This document shows, in pieces, positions 1 to 11,427 of a DNA stretch of 64,000 nucleotides (position 1 is its first letter; every line of letters starts with the position of its first letter). The notes under the pieces are model-generated. The model worked only from the letters and a program-made list of their open reading frames with translations. It was not told the DNA's origin and ran no database searches. The stretch is from Micromussa lordhowensis. Lineage: Eukaryota; Cnidaria; Anthozoa; Scleractinia; Lobophylliidae. The translations under genes and the position numbers were made by a program. Where the stretch lies: assembly GCA_964020085.1 (NCBI GenBank), contig OZ026604.1:25885427-25949426 (forward strand), written 5' to 3'.

Positions 1-159
1 GCCGAACTTTGCGCGCGTCGCAACTTTGCAAACTAATACCACCAAAGCACTCCCGGGGTCGGTCCGGGTCCAAATGCGAAGTATCGGAGCTGCGCGAAAT
101 CTCCCACTATGCTAATCAGCCCGCAGATCCCCAGGCGTGGCCGGCTGGCTGACTCGTTA
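1..159 (+). repeat. Sub-repeat A, 159 bp
   Basis: First half of the dimer. Its first 122 bp align without gaps to the first 122 bp of half B with 15 mismatches, at A positions 6, 10, 11, 16, 27, 38, 39, 54, 60, 73, 78, 83, 98, 104 and 116, giving about 88% identity. The remaining 37 bp replace a 12-bp tail in half B. These diagnostic positions allow A and B to be told apart in every unit and reveal exchange between halves. Confidence 0.93.
123..159 (+). repeat. A-specific 37-bp tail
   Basis: This is the only stretch of the 293-bp unit without a full counterpart in the other half. It is GC-rich, contains agatccccaggcg and the palindrome gccggc followed by a doubled ggct, and ends actcgtta where B ends ctaatta. 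It recurs in every unit and is the natural probe for the dimer as opposed to an ancestral monomer. No protein-binding motif I can name is present. Confidence 0.85.
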
Positions 160-293
160 GCCGAGCTTGACGCGTGTCGCAACTTGGCAAACTAATGGCA
201 CCAAAGCACTCCTGGGGTGGGTCCGGGTCCACATGCAAAGTTTCGGAGCTGCGCGACATCTCGCACTATGCTAACCAGCCCGTTTGCTAATTA
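160..293 (+). repeat. Sub-repeat B, 134 bp
   Basis: Second half of the dimer, homologous to half A over 122 bp and ending in the 12-bp tail gtttgctaatta. It is 25 bp shorter than A. The A and B tails both end in tta before the next gccga, so the length difference is best read as a roughly 25-bp insertion in A or deletion in B. Direction cannot be settled without an outgroup. It carries three G-tracts of three or more at 214-227. Confidence 0.93.
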
Positions 294-295
294 GC
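286..295. other. 10-bp perfect palindrome at the B-to-A junction, once per unit
   Basis: The sequence gctaattagc equals its own reverse complement and spans the end of half B and the first two bases of the next half A. It is the most AT-rich spot in an otherwise GC-rich unit and contains TAATTA, the core preferred by many homeodomain proteins. A to B junctions lack it because the A tail ends cgtta. It recurs every 293 bp, apart from units altered here, for example 6733-6736, 8782, 10257, 11427, 23448 and 30775-30780. Binding is an inference only. Confidence 0.6.
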
Positions 296-463
296 CGAAC
301 TTTGCGCGCGTCGCAACTTTGCAAACTAATACCACCAAAGCACTCCCGGGGTCGGTCCGGGTCCAAATGCGAAGTATCGGAGCTGCGCGAAATCTCCCAC
401 TATGCTAATCAGCCCGCAGATCCCCAGGCGTGGCCGGCTGGCTGACTCGTTAGCCGAGCTTGA

Positions 464-2522
464 TGCGTGTCGCAACTTGGCAAACTAATGGCACCAAAGC
501 ACTCCTGGGGTGGGTCCGGGTCCACATGCAAAGTTTCGGAGCTGCGCGACATCTCGCACTATGCTAACCAGCCCGTTTGCTAATTAGCCGAACTTTGCGC
601 GCGTCGCAACTTTGCAAACTAATACCACCAAAGCACTCCCGGGGTCGGTCCGGGTCCAAATGCGAAGTATCGGAGCTGCGCGAAATCTCCCACTATGCTA
701 ATCAGCCCGCAGATCCCCAGGCGTGGCCGGCTGGCTGACTCGTTAGCCGAGCTTGACGCGTGTTGCAACTTGGCAAACTAATGGCACCAAAGCACTCCTG
801 GGGTGGGTCCGGGTCCACATGCAAAGTTTCGGAGCTGCGCGACATCTCGCACTATGCTAACCAGCCCGTTTGCTAATTAGCCGAACTTTGCGCGCGTCGC
901 AACTTTGCAAACTAATACCACCAAAGCACTCCCGGGGTCGGTCCGGGTCCAAATGCGAAGTATCGGAGCTGCGCGAAATCTCCCACTATGCTAATCAGCC
1001 CGCAGATCCCCAGGCGTGGCCGGCTGGCTGACTCGTTAGCCGAGCTTGACGCGTGTCGCAACTTGGCAAACTAATGGCACCAAAGCACTCCTGGGGTGGG
1101 TCCGGGTCCACATGCAAAGTTTCGGAGCTGCGCGACATCTCGCACTATGCTAACCAGCCCGTTTGCTAATTAGCCGAACTTTGCGCGCGTCGCAACTTTG
1201 CAAACTAATACCACCAAAGCACTCCCGGGGTCGGTCCGGGTCCAAATGCGAAGTATCGGAGCTGCGCGAAATCTCCCACTATGCTAATCAGCCCGCAGAT
1301 CCCCAGGCGTGGCCGGCTGGCTGACTCGTTAGCCGAGCTTGACGCGTGTCGCAACTTGGCAAACTAATGGCACCAAAGCACTCCTGGGGTGGGTCCGGGT
1401 CCACATGCAAAGTTTCGGAGCTGCGCGACATCTCGCACTATGCTAACCAGCCCGTTTGCTAATTAGCCGAACTTTGCGCGCGTCGCAACTTTGCAAACTA
1501 ATACCACCAAAGCACTCCCGGGGTCGGTCCGGGTCCAAATGCGAAGTATCGGAGCTGCGCGAAATCTCCCACTATGCTAATCAGCCCGCAGATCCCCAGG
1601 CGTGGCCGGCTGGCTGACTCGTTAGCCGAGCTTGACGCGTGTCGCAACTTGGCAAACTAATGGCACCAAAGCACTCCTGGGGTGGGTCCGGGTCCACATG
1701 CAAAGTTTCGGAGCTGCGCGACATCTCGCACTATGCTAACCAGCCCGTTTGCTAATTAGCCGAACTTTGCGCGCGTCGCAACTTTGCAAACTAATACCAC
1801 CAAAGCACTCCCGGGGTCGGTCCGGGTCCAAATGCGAAGTATCGGAGCTGCGCGAAATCTCCCACTATGCTAATCAGCCCGCAGATCCCCAGGCGTGGCC
1901 GGCTGGCTGACTCGTTAGCCGAGCTTGACGCGTGTCGCAACTTGGCAAACTAATGGCACCAAAGCACTCCTGGGGTGGGTCCGGGTCCACATGCAAAGTT
2001 TCGGAGCTGCGCGACATCTCGCACTATGCTAACCAGCCCGTTTGCTAATTAGCCGAACTTTGCGCGCGTCGCAACTTTGCAAACTAATACCACCAAAGCA
2101 CTCCCGGGGTCGGTCCGGGTCCAAATGCGAAGTATCGGAGCTGCGCGAAATCTCCCACTATGCTAATCAGCCCGCAGATCCCCAGGCGTGGCCGGCTGGC
2201 TGACTCGTTAGCCGAGCTTGATGCGTGTCGCAACTTGGCAAACTAATGGCACCAAAGCACTCCTGGGGTGGGTCCGGGTCCACATGCAAAGTTTCGGAGC
2301 TGCGCGACATCTCGCACTATGCTAACCAGCCCGTTTGCTAATTAGCCGAACTTTGCGCGCGTCGCAACTTTGCAAACTAATACCACCAAAGCACTCCCGG
2401 GGTCGGTCCGGGTCCAAATGCGAAGTATCGGAGCTGCGCGAAATCTCCCACTATGCTAATCAGCCCGCAGATCCCCAGGCGTGGCCGGCTGGCTGACTCG
2501 TTAGCCGAGCTTGACGCGTGTT
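464..2522 (+). repeat. 6-unit higher-order duplication (period 1758 bp)
   Basis: Two C-to-T variants 300 bp apart, at 464 (gacg to gatg) and 764 (gtcgc to gttgc), recur together at 2222 and 2522, exactly 6 x 293 = 1758 bp later. The interval 765-2221 is otherwise consensus as far as I can see. The duplicated tract covers at least the two marked units; its true ends cannot be fixed because neighbouring units are identical. Both changes are CpG transitions, but their linked recurrence makes a copied haplotype more likely than independent mutation. Confidence 0.8.
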
Positions 2523-5500
2523 GCAACTTGGCAAACTAATGGCACCAAAGCACTCCTGGGGTGGGTCCGGGTCCACATGCAAAGTTTCGGAGCTGCGCGA
2601 CATCTCGCACTATGCTAACCAGCCCGTTTGCTAATTAGCCGAATTTTGCGCGCGTCGCAACTTTGCAAACTAATACCACCAAAGCACTCCCGGGGTCGGT
2701 CCGGGTCCAAATGCGAAGTATCGGAGCTGCGCGAAATCTCCCACTATGCTAATCAGCCCGCAGATCCCCAGGCGTGGCCGGCTGGCTGACTCGTTAGCCG
2801 AGCTTGACGCGTGTCGCAACTTGGCAAACTAATGGCACCAAAGCACTCCTGGGGTGGGTCCGGGTCCACATGCAAAGTTTCGGAGCTGCGCGACATCTCG
2901 CACTATGCTAACCAGCCCGTTTGCTAATTAGCCGAACTTTGCGCGCGTCGCAACTTTGCAAACTAATACCACCAAAGCACTCCCGGGGTCGGTCCGGGTC
3001 CAAATGCGAAGTATCGGAGCTGCGCGAAATCTCCCACTATGCTAATCAGCCCGCAGATCCCCAGGCGTGGCCGGCTGGCTGACTCGTTAGCCGAGCTTGA
3101 CGCGTGTCGCAACTTGGCAAACTAATGGCACCAAAGCACTCCTGGGGTGGGTCCGGGTCCACATGCAAAGTTTCAGAGCTGCGCGACATCTCGCACTATG
3201 CTAACCAGCCCGTTTGCTAATTAGCCGAACTTTGCGCGCGTCGCAACTTTGCAAACTAATACCACCAAAGCACTCCCGGGGTCGGTCCGGGTCCAAATGC
3301 GAAGTATCGGAGCTGCGCGAAATCTCCCACTATGCTAATCAGCCCGCAGATCCCCAGGCGTGGCCGGCTGGCTGACTCGTTAGCCGAGCTTGACGCGTGT
3401 CGCAACTTGGCAAACTAATGGCACCAAAGCACTCCTGGGGTGGGTCCGGGTCCACATGCAAAGTTTCGGAGCTGCGCGAGATCTCGCACTATGCTAACCA
3501 GCCCGTTTGCTAATTAGCCGAACTTTGCGCGCGTCGCAACTTTGCAAACTAATACCACCAAAGCACTCCCGGGGTCGGTCCGGGTCCAAATGCGAAGTAT
3601 CGGAGCTGCGCGAAATCTCCCACTATGCTAATCAGCCCGCAGATCCCCAGGCGTGGCCGGCTGGCTGACTCGTTAGCCGAGCTTGACGCGTGTCGCAACT
3701 TGGCAAACTAATGGCACCAAAGCACTCCTGGGGTGGGTCCGGGTCCACATGCAAAGTTTCGGAGCTGCGCGACATCTCACACTATGCTAACCAGCCCGTT
3801 TGCTAATTAGCCGAACTTTGCGCGCGTCGCAACTTTGCAAACTAATACCACCAAAGCACTCCCGGGGTCGGTCCGGGTCCAAATGCGAAGTATCGGAGCT
3901 GCGCGAAATCTCCCACTATGCTAATCAGCCCGCAGATCCCCAGGCGTGGCCGGCTGGCTGACTCGTTAGCCGAGCTTGACGCGTGTCGCAACTTGGCAAA
4001 CTAATGGCACCAAAGCACTCATGGGGTGGGTCCGGGTCCACATGCAAAGTTTCGGAGCTGCGCGACATCTCGCACTATGCTAACCAGCCCGTTTGCTAAT
4101 TAGCCGAACTTTGCGCGCGTCGCAACTTTGCAAACTAATACCACCAAAGCACTCCCGGGGTCGGTCCGGGTCCAAATGCGAAGTATCGGAGCTGCGCGAA
4201 ATCTCCCACTATGCTAATCAGCCCGCAGATCCCCAGGCGTGGCCGGCTGGCTGACTCGTTAGCCGAGCTTGACGCGTGTCGCAACTTGGCAAACTAATGG
4301 CACCAAAGCACTCCTGGGGTGGGTCCGGGTCCACATGCAAAGTTTCGGAGCTGCGCGACATCTCGCACTATGCTAACCAGCCCGTTTGCTAATTAGCCGA
4401 ACTTTGCGCGCGTCGCAACTTTGCAAACTAATACCACCAAAGCACTCCCGGGGTCGGTCCGGGTCCAAATGCGAAGTATCGGAGCTGCGCGAAATCTCCC
4501 ACTATGCTAATCAGCCCGCAGATCCCCAGGCGTGGCCGGCTGGCTGACTCGTTAGCCGAGCTTGACGCGTGTCGCAACTTGACAAACTAATGGCACCAAA
4601 GCACTCCTGGGGTGGGTCCGGGTCCACATGCAAAGTTTCGGAGCTGCGCGACATCTCGCACTATGCTAACCAGCCCGTTTGCTAATTAGCCGAACTTTGC
4701 GCGCGTCGCAACTTTGCAAACTAATACCACCAAAGCACTCCCGGGGTCGGTCCGGGTCCAAATGCGAAGTATCGGAGCTGCGCGAAATCTCCCACTATGC
4801 TAATCAGCCCGCAGATCCCCAGGCGTGGCCGGCTGGCTGACTCGTTAGCCGAGCTTGACGCGTGTCGCAACTTGGCAAACTAATGGCACCAAAGCACTCC
4901 TGGGGTGGGTCCGGGTCCACATGCAAAGTTTCGGAGCTGCGCGACATCTCGCACTATGCTAACCAGCCCGTTTGCTAATTAGCCGAACTTTGCGCGCGTC
5001 GCAACTTTGCAAACTAATACCACCAAAGCACTCCCGGGGTCGGTCCGGGTCCAAATGCGAAGTATCGGAGCTGCGCGAAATCTCCCACTATGCTAATCAG
5101 CCCGCAGATCCCCAGGCGTGGCCGGCTGGCTGACTCGTTAGCCGAGCTTGACGCGTGTCGCAACTTGGCAAACTAATGGCACCAAAGCACTCCTGGGGTG
5201 GGTCCGGGTCCACATGCAAAGTTTCGGAGCTGCGCGACATCTCGCACTATGCTAACCAGCCCGTTTGCTAATTAGCCGAACTTTGCGCGCGTCGCAACTT
5301 TGCAAACTAATACCACCAAAGCACTCCCGGGGTCGGTCCGGGTCCAAATGCGAAGTATCGGAGCTGCGCGAAATCTCCCACTATGCTAATCAGCCCGCAG
5401 ATCCCCAGGCGTGGCCGGCTGGCTGACTCGTTAGCCGAGCTTGACGCGTGTCGCAACTTGGCAAACTAATGGCACCAAAGCACTCCTGGGGTGGGTCCGG

Positions 5501-8204
5501 GTCCACATGCAAAGTTTCGGAGCTGCGCGACATCTCGCACTATGCTAACCAGCCCGTTTGCTAATTAGCCGAACTTTGCGCGCGTCGCAACTTTGCAAAC
5601 TAATACCACCAAAGCACTCCCGGGGTCGGTCCGGGTCCAAATGCGAAGTATCGGAGCTGCGCGAAATCTCCCACTATGCTAATCAGCCCGCAGATCCCCA
5701 GGCGTGGCCGGCTGGCTGACTCGTTAGCCGAGCTTGACGCGTGTCGCAACTTGGCAAACTAATGGCACCAAAGCACTCCTGGGGTGGGTCCGGGTCCACA
5801 TGCAAAGTTTCGGAGCTGCGCGACATCTCGCACTATGCTAACCAGCCCGTTTGCTAATTAGCCGAATTTTGCGCGCGTCGCAACTTTGCAAACTAATACC
5901 ACCAAAGCACTCCCGGGGTCGGTCCGGGTCCAAATGCGAAGTATCGGAGCTGCGCGAAATCTCCCACTATGCTAATCAGCCCGCAGATCCCCAGGCGTGG
6001 CCGGCTGGCTGACTCGTTAGCCGAGCTTGACGCGTGTCGCAACTTGGCAAACTAATGGCACCAAAGCACTCCTGGGGTGGGTCCGGGTCCACATGCAAAG
6101 TTTCGGAGCTGCGCGACATCTCGCACTATGCTAACCAGCCCGTTTGCTAATTAGCCGAACTTTGCGCGCGTCGCAACTTTGCAAACTAATACCACCAAAG
6201 CACTCCCGGGGTCGGTCCGGGTCCAAATGCGAAGTATCGGAGCTGCGCGAAATCTCCCACTATGCTAATCAGCCCGCAGATCCCCAGGCGTGGCCGGCTG
6301 GCTGACTCGTTAGCCGAGCTTGACGCGTGTCGCAACTTGGCAAACTAATGGCACCAAAGCACTCCTGGGGTGGGTCCGGGTCCACATGCAAAGTTTCGGA
6401 GCTGCGCGACATCTCGCACTATGCTAACCAGCCCGTTTGCTAATTAGCCGAACTTTGCGCGCGTCGCAACTTTGCAAACTAATACCACCAAAGCACTCCC
6501 GGGGTCGGTCCGGGTCCAAATGCGAAGTATCGGAGCTGCGCGAAATCTCCCACTATGCTAATCAGCCCGCAGATCCCCAGGCGTGGCCGGCTGGCTGACT
6601 CGTTAGCCGAGCTTGACGCGTGTCGCAACTTGGCAAACTAATGGCACCAAAGCACTCCTAAGGTGGGTCCGGGTCCACATGCAAAGTTTCGGAGCTGCGC
6701 GACATCTCGCACTATGCTAACCAGCCCGTTTGGTATTTAGCCGAACTTTGCGCGCGTCGCAACTTTGCAAACTAATACCACCAAAGCACTCCCGGGGTCG
6801 GTCCGGGTCCAAATGCGAAGTATCGGAGCTGCGCGAAATCTCCCACTATGCTAATCAGCCCGCAGATCCCCAGGCGTGGCCGGCTGGCTGACTCGTTAGC
6901 CGAGCTTGACGCGTGTCGCAACTTGGCAAACTAATGGCACCAAAGCACTCCTGGGGTGGGTCCGGGTCCACATGCAAAGTTTCGGAGCTGCGCGACATCT
7001 CGCACTATGCTAACCAGCCCGTTTGCTAATTAGCCGAACTTTGCGCGCGTCGCAACTTTGCAAACTAATACCACCAAAGCACTCCCGGGGTCGGTCCGGG
7101 TCCAAATGCGAAGTATCGGAGCTGCGCGAAATCTCCCACTATGCTAATCAGCCCGCAGATCCCCAGGCGTGGCCGGCTGGCTGACTCGTTAGCCGAGCTT
7201 GACGCGTGTCGCAACTTGGCAAACTAATGGCACCAAAGCACTCCTGGGGTGGGTCCGGGTCCACATGCAAAGTTTCGGAGCTGCGCGACATCTCGCACTA
7301 TGCTAACCAGCCCGTTTGCTAATTAGCCGAACTTTGTGCGCGTCGCAACTTTGCAAACTAATACTACCAAAGCACTCCCGGGGTCGGTCCGGGTCCAAAT
7401 GGGAAGTATCGGAGCTGCGCGAAATCTCCCACTATGCTAATCAGCCCGCAGATCCCCAGGCGTGGCCGGCTGGCTGACTCGTTAGCCGAGCTTGACGCGT
7501 GTCGCAACTTGGCAAACTAATGGCACCAAAGCACTCCTGGGGTGGGTCCGGGTCCACATGCAAAGTTTCGGAGCTGCGCGACATCTCGCACTATGCTAAC
7601 CAGCCCGTTTGCTAATTAGCCGAACTTTGCGCGCGTCGCAACTTTGCAAACTAATACCACCAAAGCACTCCCGGGGTCGGTCCGGGTCCAAATGCGAAGT
7701 ATCGGAGCTGCGCGAAATCTCCCACTATGCTAATCAGCCCGCAGATCCCCAGGCGTGGCCGGCTGGCTGACTCGTTAGCCGAGCTTGACGCGTGTCGCAA
7801 CTTGGCAAACTAATGGCACCAAAGCACTCCTGGGGTGGGTCCGGGTCCACATGCAAAGTTTCGGAGCTGCGCGACATCTCGCACTATGCTAACCAGCCCG
7901 TTTGCTAATTAGCCGAACTTTGCGCGCGTCGCAACTTTGCAAACTAATACCACCAAAGCACTCCCGGGGTCGGTCCGGGTCCAAATGCGAAGTATCGGAG
8001 CTGCGCGAAATCTCCCACTATGCTAATCAGCCCGCAGATCCCCAGGCGTGGCTGGCTGGCTGACTCGTTAGCCGAGCTTGACGCGTGTCACAACTTGGCA
8101 AACTAATGGCACCAAAGCACTCCTGGGGTGGGTCCGGGTCCACATGCAAAGTTTCGGAGCTGCGCGACATCTCGCACTATGCTAACCAGCCCGTTTGCTA
8201 ATTA
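2523..8204 (+). repeat. Near-consensus tract with scattered variants and one 11-unit pair
   Basis: About 19 units with few, mostly private substitutions: 3174-3175 (cgg to cag), 3480 (c to g), 3779 (cg to ca), 4021 (c to a), 4582 (ggc to gac), a cluster in one unit at 6660-6661 (gg to aa) with 6733 and 6736 (gctaat to ggtatt), and 7337, 7364 and 7402. The variant gaactt to gaattt occurs at 2644 and again at 5867, exactly 11 x 293 = 3223 bp apart. No gene or other element is present in this stretch. Confidence 0.85.
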
Positions 8205-8496
8205 GCCGAACTTTGCGCGCGTCGCAACTTTGCAAACTAATACCACCAAAGCACTCCCGGGTCGGTCCGGGTCCAAATGCCAAGTATCGGAGCTGCGCGA
8301 AATCTCCCACTATGCTAATCAGCCCGCAGATCCCCAGGCGTGGCCGGCTGGCTGACTCGTTAGCCGAGCTTGACGCGTGTCGCAACTTGGCAAACTAATG
8401 GCACCAAAGCACTCCTGGGGTGGGTCCGGGTCCACATGCAAAGTTTCGGAGCTGCGCGACATCTCGCACTATGCTAACCAGCCCGTTTGCTAATTA
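8205..8496 (+). repeat. Satellite unit with a 1-bp deletion and a G-to-C change
   Basis: This unit is 292 bp long because the cccgggg run has lost one G at about 8260. It also carries aaatgcc instead of aaatgcg near 8281. The same gcc variant is the anchor of the 31-40 kb HOR, but there it is linked to a different deletion, so this copy is either an independent change or a distant relative. The frameshift briefly opens reading frames on both strands; these have no features of a real gene. Confidence 0.8.
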
Positions 8497-9946
8497 GCCG
8501 AACTTTGCGCGCGTCGCAACTTTGCAAACTAATACCACCAAAGCACTCCCGGGGTCGGTCCGGGTCCAAATGCGAAGTATCGGAGCTGCGCGAAATCTCC
8601 CACTATGCTAATCAGCCCGCAGATCCCCAGGCGTGGCCGGCTGGCTGACTCGTTAGCCGAGCTTGACGCGTGTCGCAACTTGGCAAACTAATGGCACCAA
8701 AGCACTCCTGGGGTGGGTCCGGGTCCACGTGCAAAGTTTCGGAGCTGCGCGACATCTCGCACTATGCTAACCAGCCCGTTTTCTAATTAGCCGAACTTTG
8801 CGCGCGTCGCAACTTTGCAAACTAATACCACCAAAGCACTCCCGGGGTCGGTCCGGGTCCAAATGCGAAGTATCGGAGCTGCGCGAAATCTCCCACTATG
8901 CTAATCAGCCCGCAGATCCCCAGGCGTGGCCGGCTGGCTGACTCGTTAGCCAAGCTTGACGCGTGTCGCAACTTGGCAAACTAATGGCACCAAAGCACTC
9001 CTGGGGTGGGTCCGGGTCCACATGCAAAGTTTCGGAGCTGCGCGACATCTCGCACTATGCTAACCAGCCCGTTTGCTAATTAGCCGCACTTTGCGCGCGT
9101 CGCAACTTTGCAAACTAATACCACCAAAGCACTCCCGGGGTCGGTCCGGGTCCAAATGCGAAGTATCGGAGCTGCGCGAAATCTCCCACTATGCTAATCA
9201 GCCCGCAGATCCCCAGGCGTGGCCGGCTGGCTGACTCGTTAGCCGAGCTTGACGCGTGTCGCAACTTGGCAAACTAATGGCACCAAAGCACTCCTGGGGT
9301 GGGTCCGGGTCCACATGCAAAGTTTCGGAGCTGCGCGACATCTCGCACTATGCTAACCAGCCCGTTTGCTAATTAGCCGAACTTTGCGCGCGTCGCAACT
9401 TTGCAAACTAATACCACCAAAGCACTCCCGGGGTCGGTCCGGGTCCAAATGCGAAGTATCGGAGCTGCGCGAAATCTCCCACTATGCTAATCAGCCCGCA
9501 GATCCCCAGGCGTGGCCGGCTGGCTGACTCGTTAGCCGAGCTTGACGCGTGTCGCAACTTGGCAAACTAATGGCACCAAAGCACTCCTGGGGTGGGTCCG
9601 GGTCCACATGCAAAGTTTCGGAGCTGCGCGACATCTCGCACTATGCTAACCAGCCCGTTTGCTAATTAGCCGAACTTTGCGCGCGTCGCAACTTTGCAAA
9701 CTATTACCACCAAAGCACTCCCGGGGTCGGTCCGGGTCCAAATGCGAAGTATCGGAGCTGCGCGAAATCTCCCACTATGCTAATCAGCCCGCAGATCCCC
9801 AGGCGTGGCCGGCTGGCTGACTCGTTAGCCGAGCTTGACGCGTGTCGCAACTTGGCAAACTAATGGCACCAAAGCACTCCTGGGGTGGGTCCGGGTCCAC
9901 ATGCAAAGTTTCGGAGCTGCGCGACATCTCGCACTATGCTAACCAG

Positions 9947-11427
9947 GCCGTTTGCTAATTAGCCGAACTTTGCGCGCGTCGCAACTTTGCAAACTAATAC
10001 CACCAAAGCACTCCCGGGGTCGGTCCGGGTCCAAATGCGAAGTATCGGAGCTGTGCGAAATCTCCCACTATGCTAATCAGCCCGCAGATCCCCAAGCGTG
10101 GCCGGCTGGCTGACTCGTTAGCCGAGCTTGACGCGTGTCGCAACTTGGCAAACTAATGGCACCAAAGCACTCCTGGGGTGGGTGCGGGTCCACATGCAAA
10201 GTTTCGGAGCTGCGCGACATCTCGCACTATGCTAACCAGCCCGTTTGCTAATTAGCTGAACTTTGCGCGCGTCGCAACTTTGCAAACTAATACCACCAAA
10301 GCACTCCCGGGGTCGGTCCGGGTCCAAATGCGAAGTATCGGAGCTGCGCGAAATCTCCCACTATGCTAATCAGCCCGCAGATCCCCAGGCGTGGCCGGCT
10401 GGCTGACTCGTTAGCCGAGCTTGACGCGTGTCGCAACTTGGCAAACTAATGGCACCAAAGCACTCCTGGGGTGGGTCCGGGTCCACATGCAAAGTTTCGG
10501 AGCTGCGCGACATCTCGCACTATGCTAACCAGCCCGTTTGCTAATTAGCCGAACTTTGCGCGCGTCGCAACTTTGCAAACTAATACCACCAAAGCACTCC
10601 CGGGGTCGGTCCGGGTCCAAATGCGAAGTATCGGAGCTGCGCGAAATCTCCCACTATGCTAATCAGCCCGCAGATCCCCAGGCGTGGCCGGCTGGCTGAC
10701 TCGTTAGCCGAGCTTGACGCGTGTTGCAACTTGGCAAACTAATGGCACCAAAGCACTCCTGGGGTGGGTCCGGGTCCACATGCAAAGTTTCGGAGCTGCG
10801 CGACATCTCGCACTATGCTAACCAGCCCGTTTGCTAATTAGCCGAACTTTGCGCGTCGCAACTTTGCAAACTAATACCACCAAAGCACTCCCGGGGTCGG
10901 TCCAGGTCCAAATGCGAAGTATCGGAGGTGCGCGAAATCTCCCACTATGCTAATCAGCCCGCAGATCCCCAGGCGTGGCCGGCTGGCTGACTCGTTAGCC
11001 GAGCTTGACGCGTGTCGCAACTTGGCAAACTAATGGCACCAAAGCACTCCTGGGGTGGGTCCGGGTCCACATGCAAAGTTTCGGAGCTGCGCGACATCTC
11101 GCACTATGCTAACCAGGCCGTTTGCTAATTAGCCGAACTTTGCGCGCGTCGCAACTTTGCAAACTAATACCACCAAAGCACTCCCGGGGTCGGTCCGGGT
11201 CCAAATGCGAAGTATCGGAGCTGCGCGAAATCTCCCACTATGCTAATCAGCCCGCAGATCCCCAAGCGTGGCCGGCTGGCTGACTCGTTAGCCGAGCTTG
11301 ACGCGTGTCGCAACTTGGCAAACTAATGGCACCAAAGCACTCCTGGGGTGGGTCCGGGTCCACATGCAAAGTTTCGGAGCTGCGCGACATCTCGCACTAT
11401 GCTAACCAGCCCGTTTGCTAATTAGCT
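9947..11427 (+). repeat. 4-unit higher-order duplication (period 1170 bp)
   Basis: Three linked variants at 9947 (cagccc to caggcc), 10095 (caggcg to caagcg) and 10257 (agccga to agctga) recur at 11117, 11265 and 11427. Each is displaced by exactly 1170 bp, which is 4 x 293 minus the 2-bp deletion near 10854 that lies between the copies. Variants at 10054, 10184, 10905 and 10927 are private to one copy and so arose later or were lost. Three linked markers make a segmental duplication secure. Confidence 0.88.
10842..11132 (+). repeat. Satellite unit with a 2-bp deletion in the GC-alternating run
   Basis: The gcgcgcgtcg run near the start of half A reads gcgcgtcg at 10851-10858, a loss of one GC dinucleotide, as expected of slippage in a short alternating run. 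It is the only 2-bp indel seen in the window and lies in the copied 4-unit block without being shared by the second copy. The same unit also has tccgggt changed to tccaggt. Confidence 0.8.

Larger units (their letters stand above)
1..293 (+). repeat. Representative 293-bp satellite unit (A+B dimer)
   Basis: This unit matches the consensus seen through most of the window. It consists of half A (1-159) followed by half B (160-293), each starting with gccga. By hand count it has 169 G or C of 293 (about 58%) and 26 CpG dinucleotides, so CpG is not depleted. Recurring landmarks are a GC-alternating run gcgcgcg near the A start, cccggggtc in A against cctggggtggg in B, the shared block cggagctgcgcga, and an AT-rich palindrome at the B-to-A junction. 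The phase chosen here is arbitrary. Confidence 0.95.

Noticed and set aside
281..301. Possible CENP-B box (CCCG...CGAA arrangement) at the B-to-A junction
   Set aside because: cccgtttgctaattagccgaa has the end motifs, but the inner spacing is 10 bases where the CENP-B box requires 4, so the essential bases are not aligned. No better match was seen on either strand.
8182..8398. Opposite-strand overlapping open frames of 67 codons around the 8.2-kb unit
   Set aside because: Both are opened by a private 1-bp deletion in a satellite unit and translate the repeat itself. There is no codon bias, no known domain, and the frames close in the next units.
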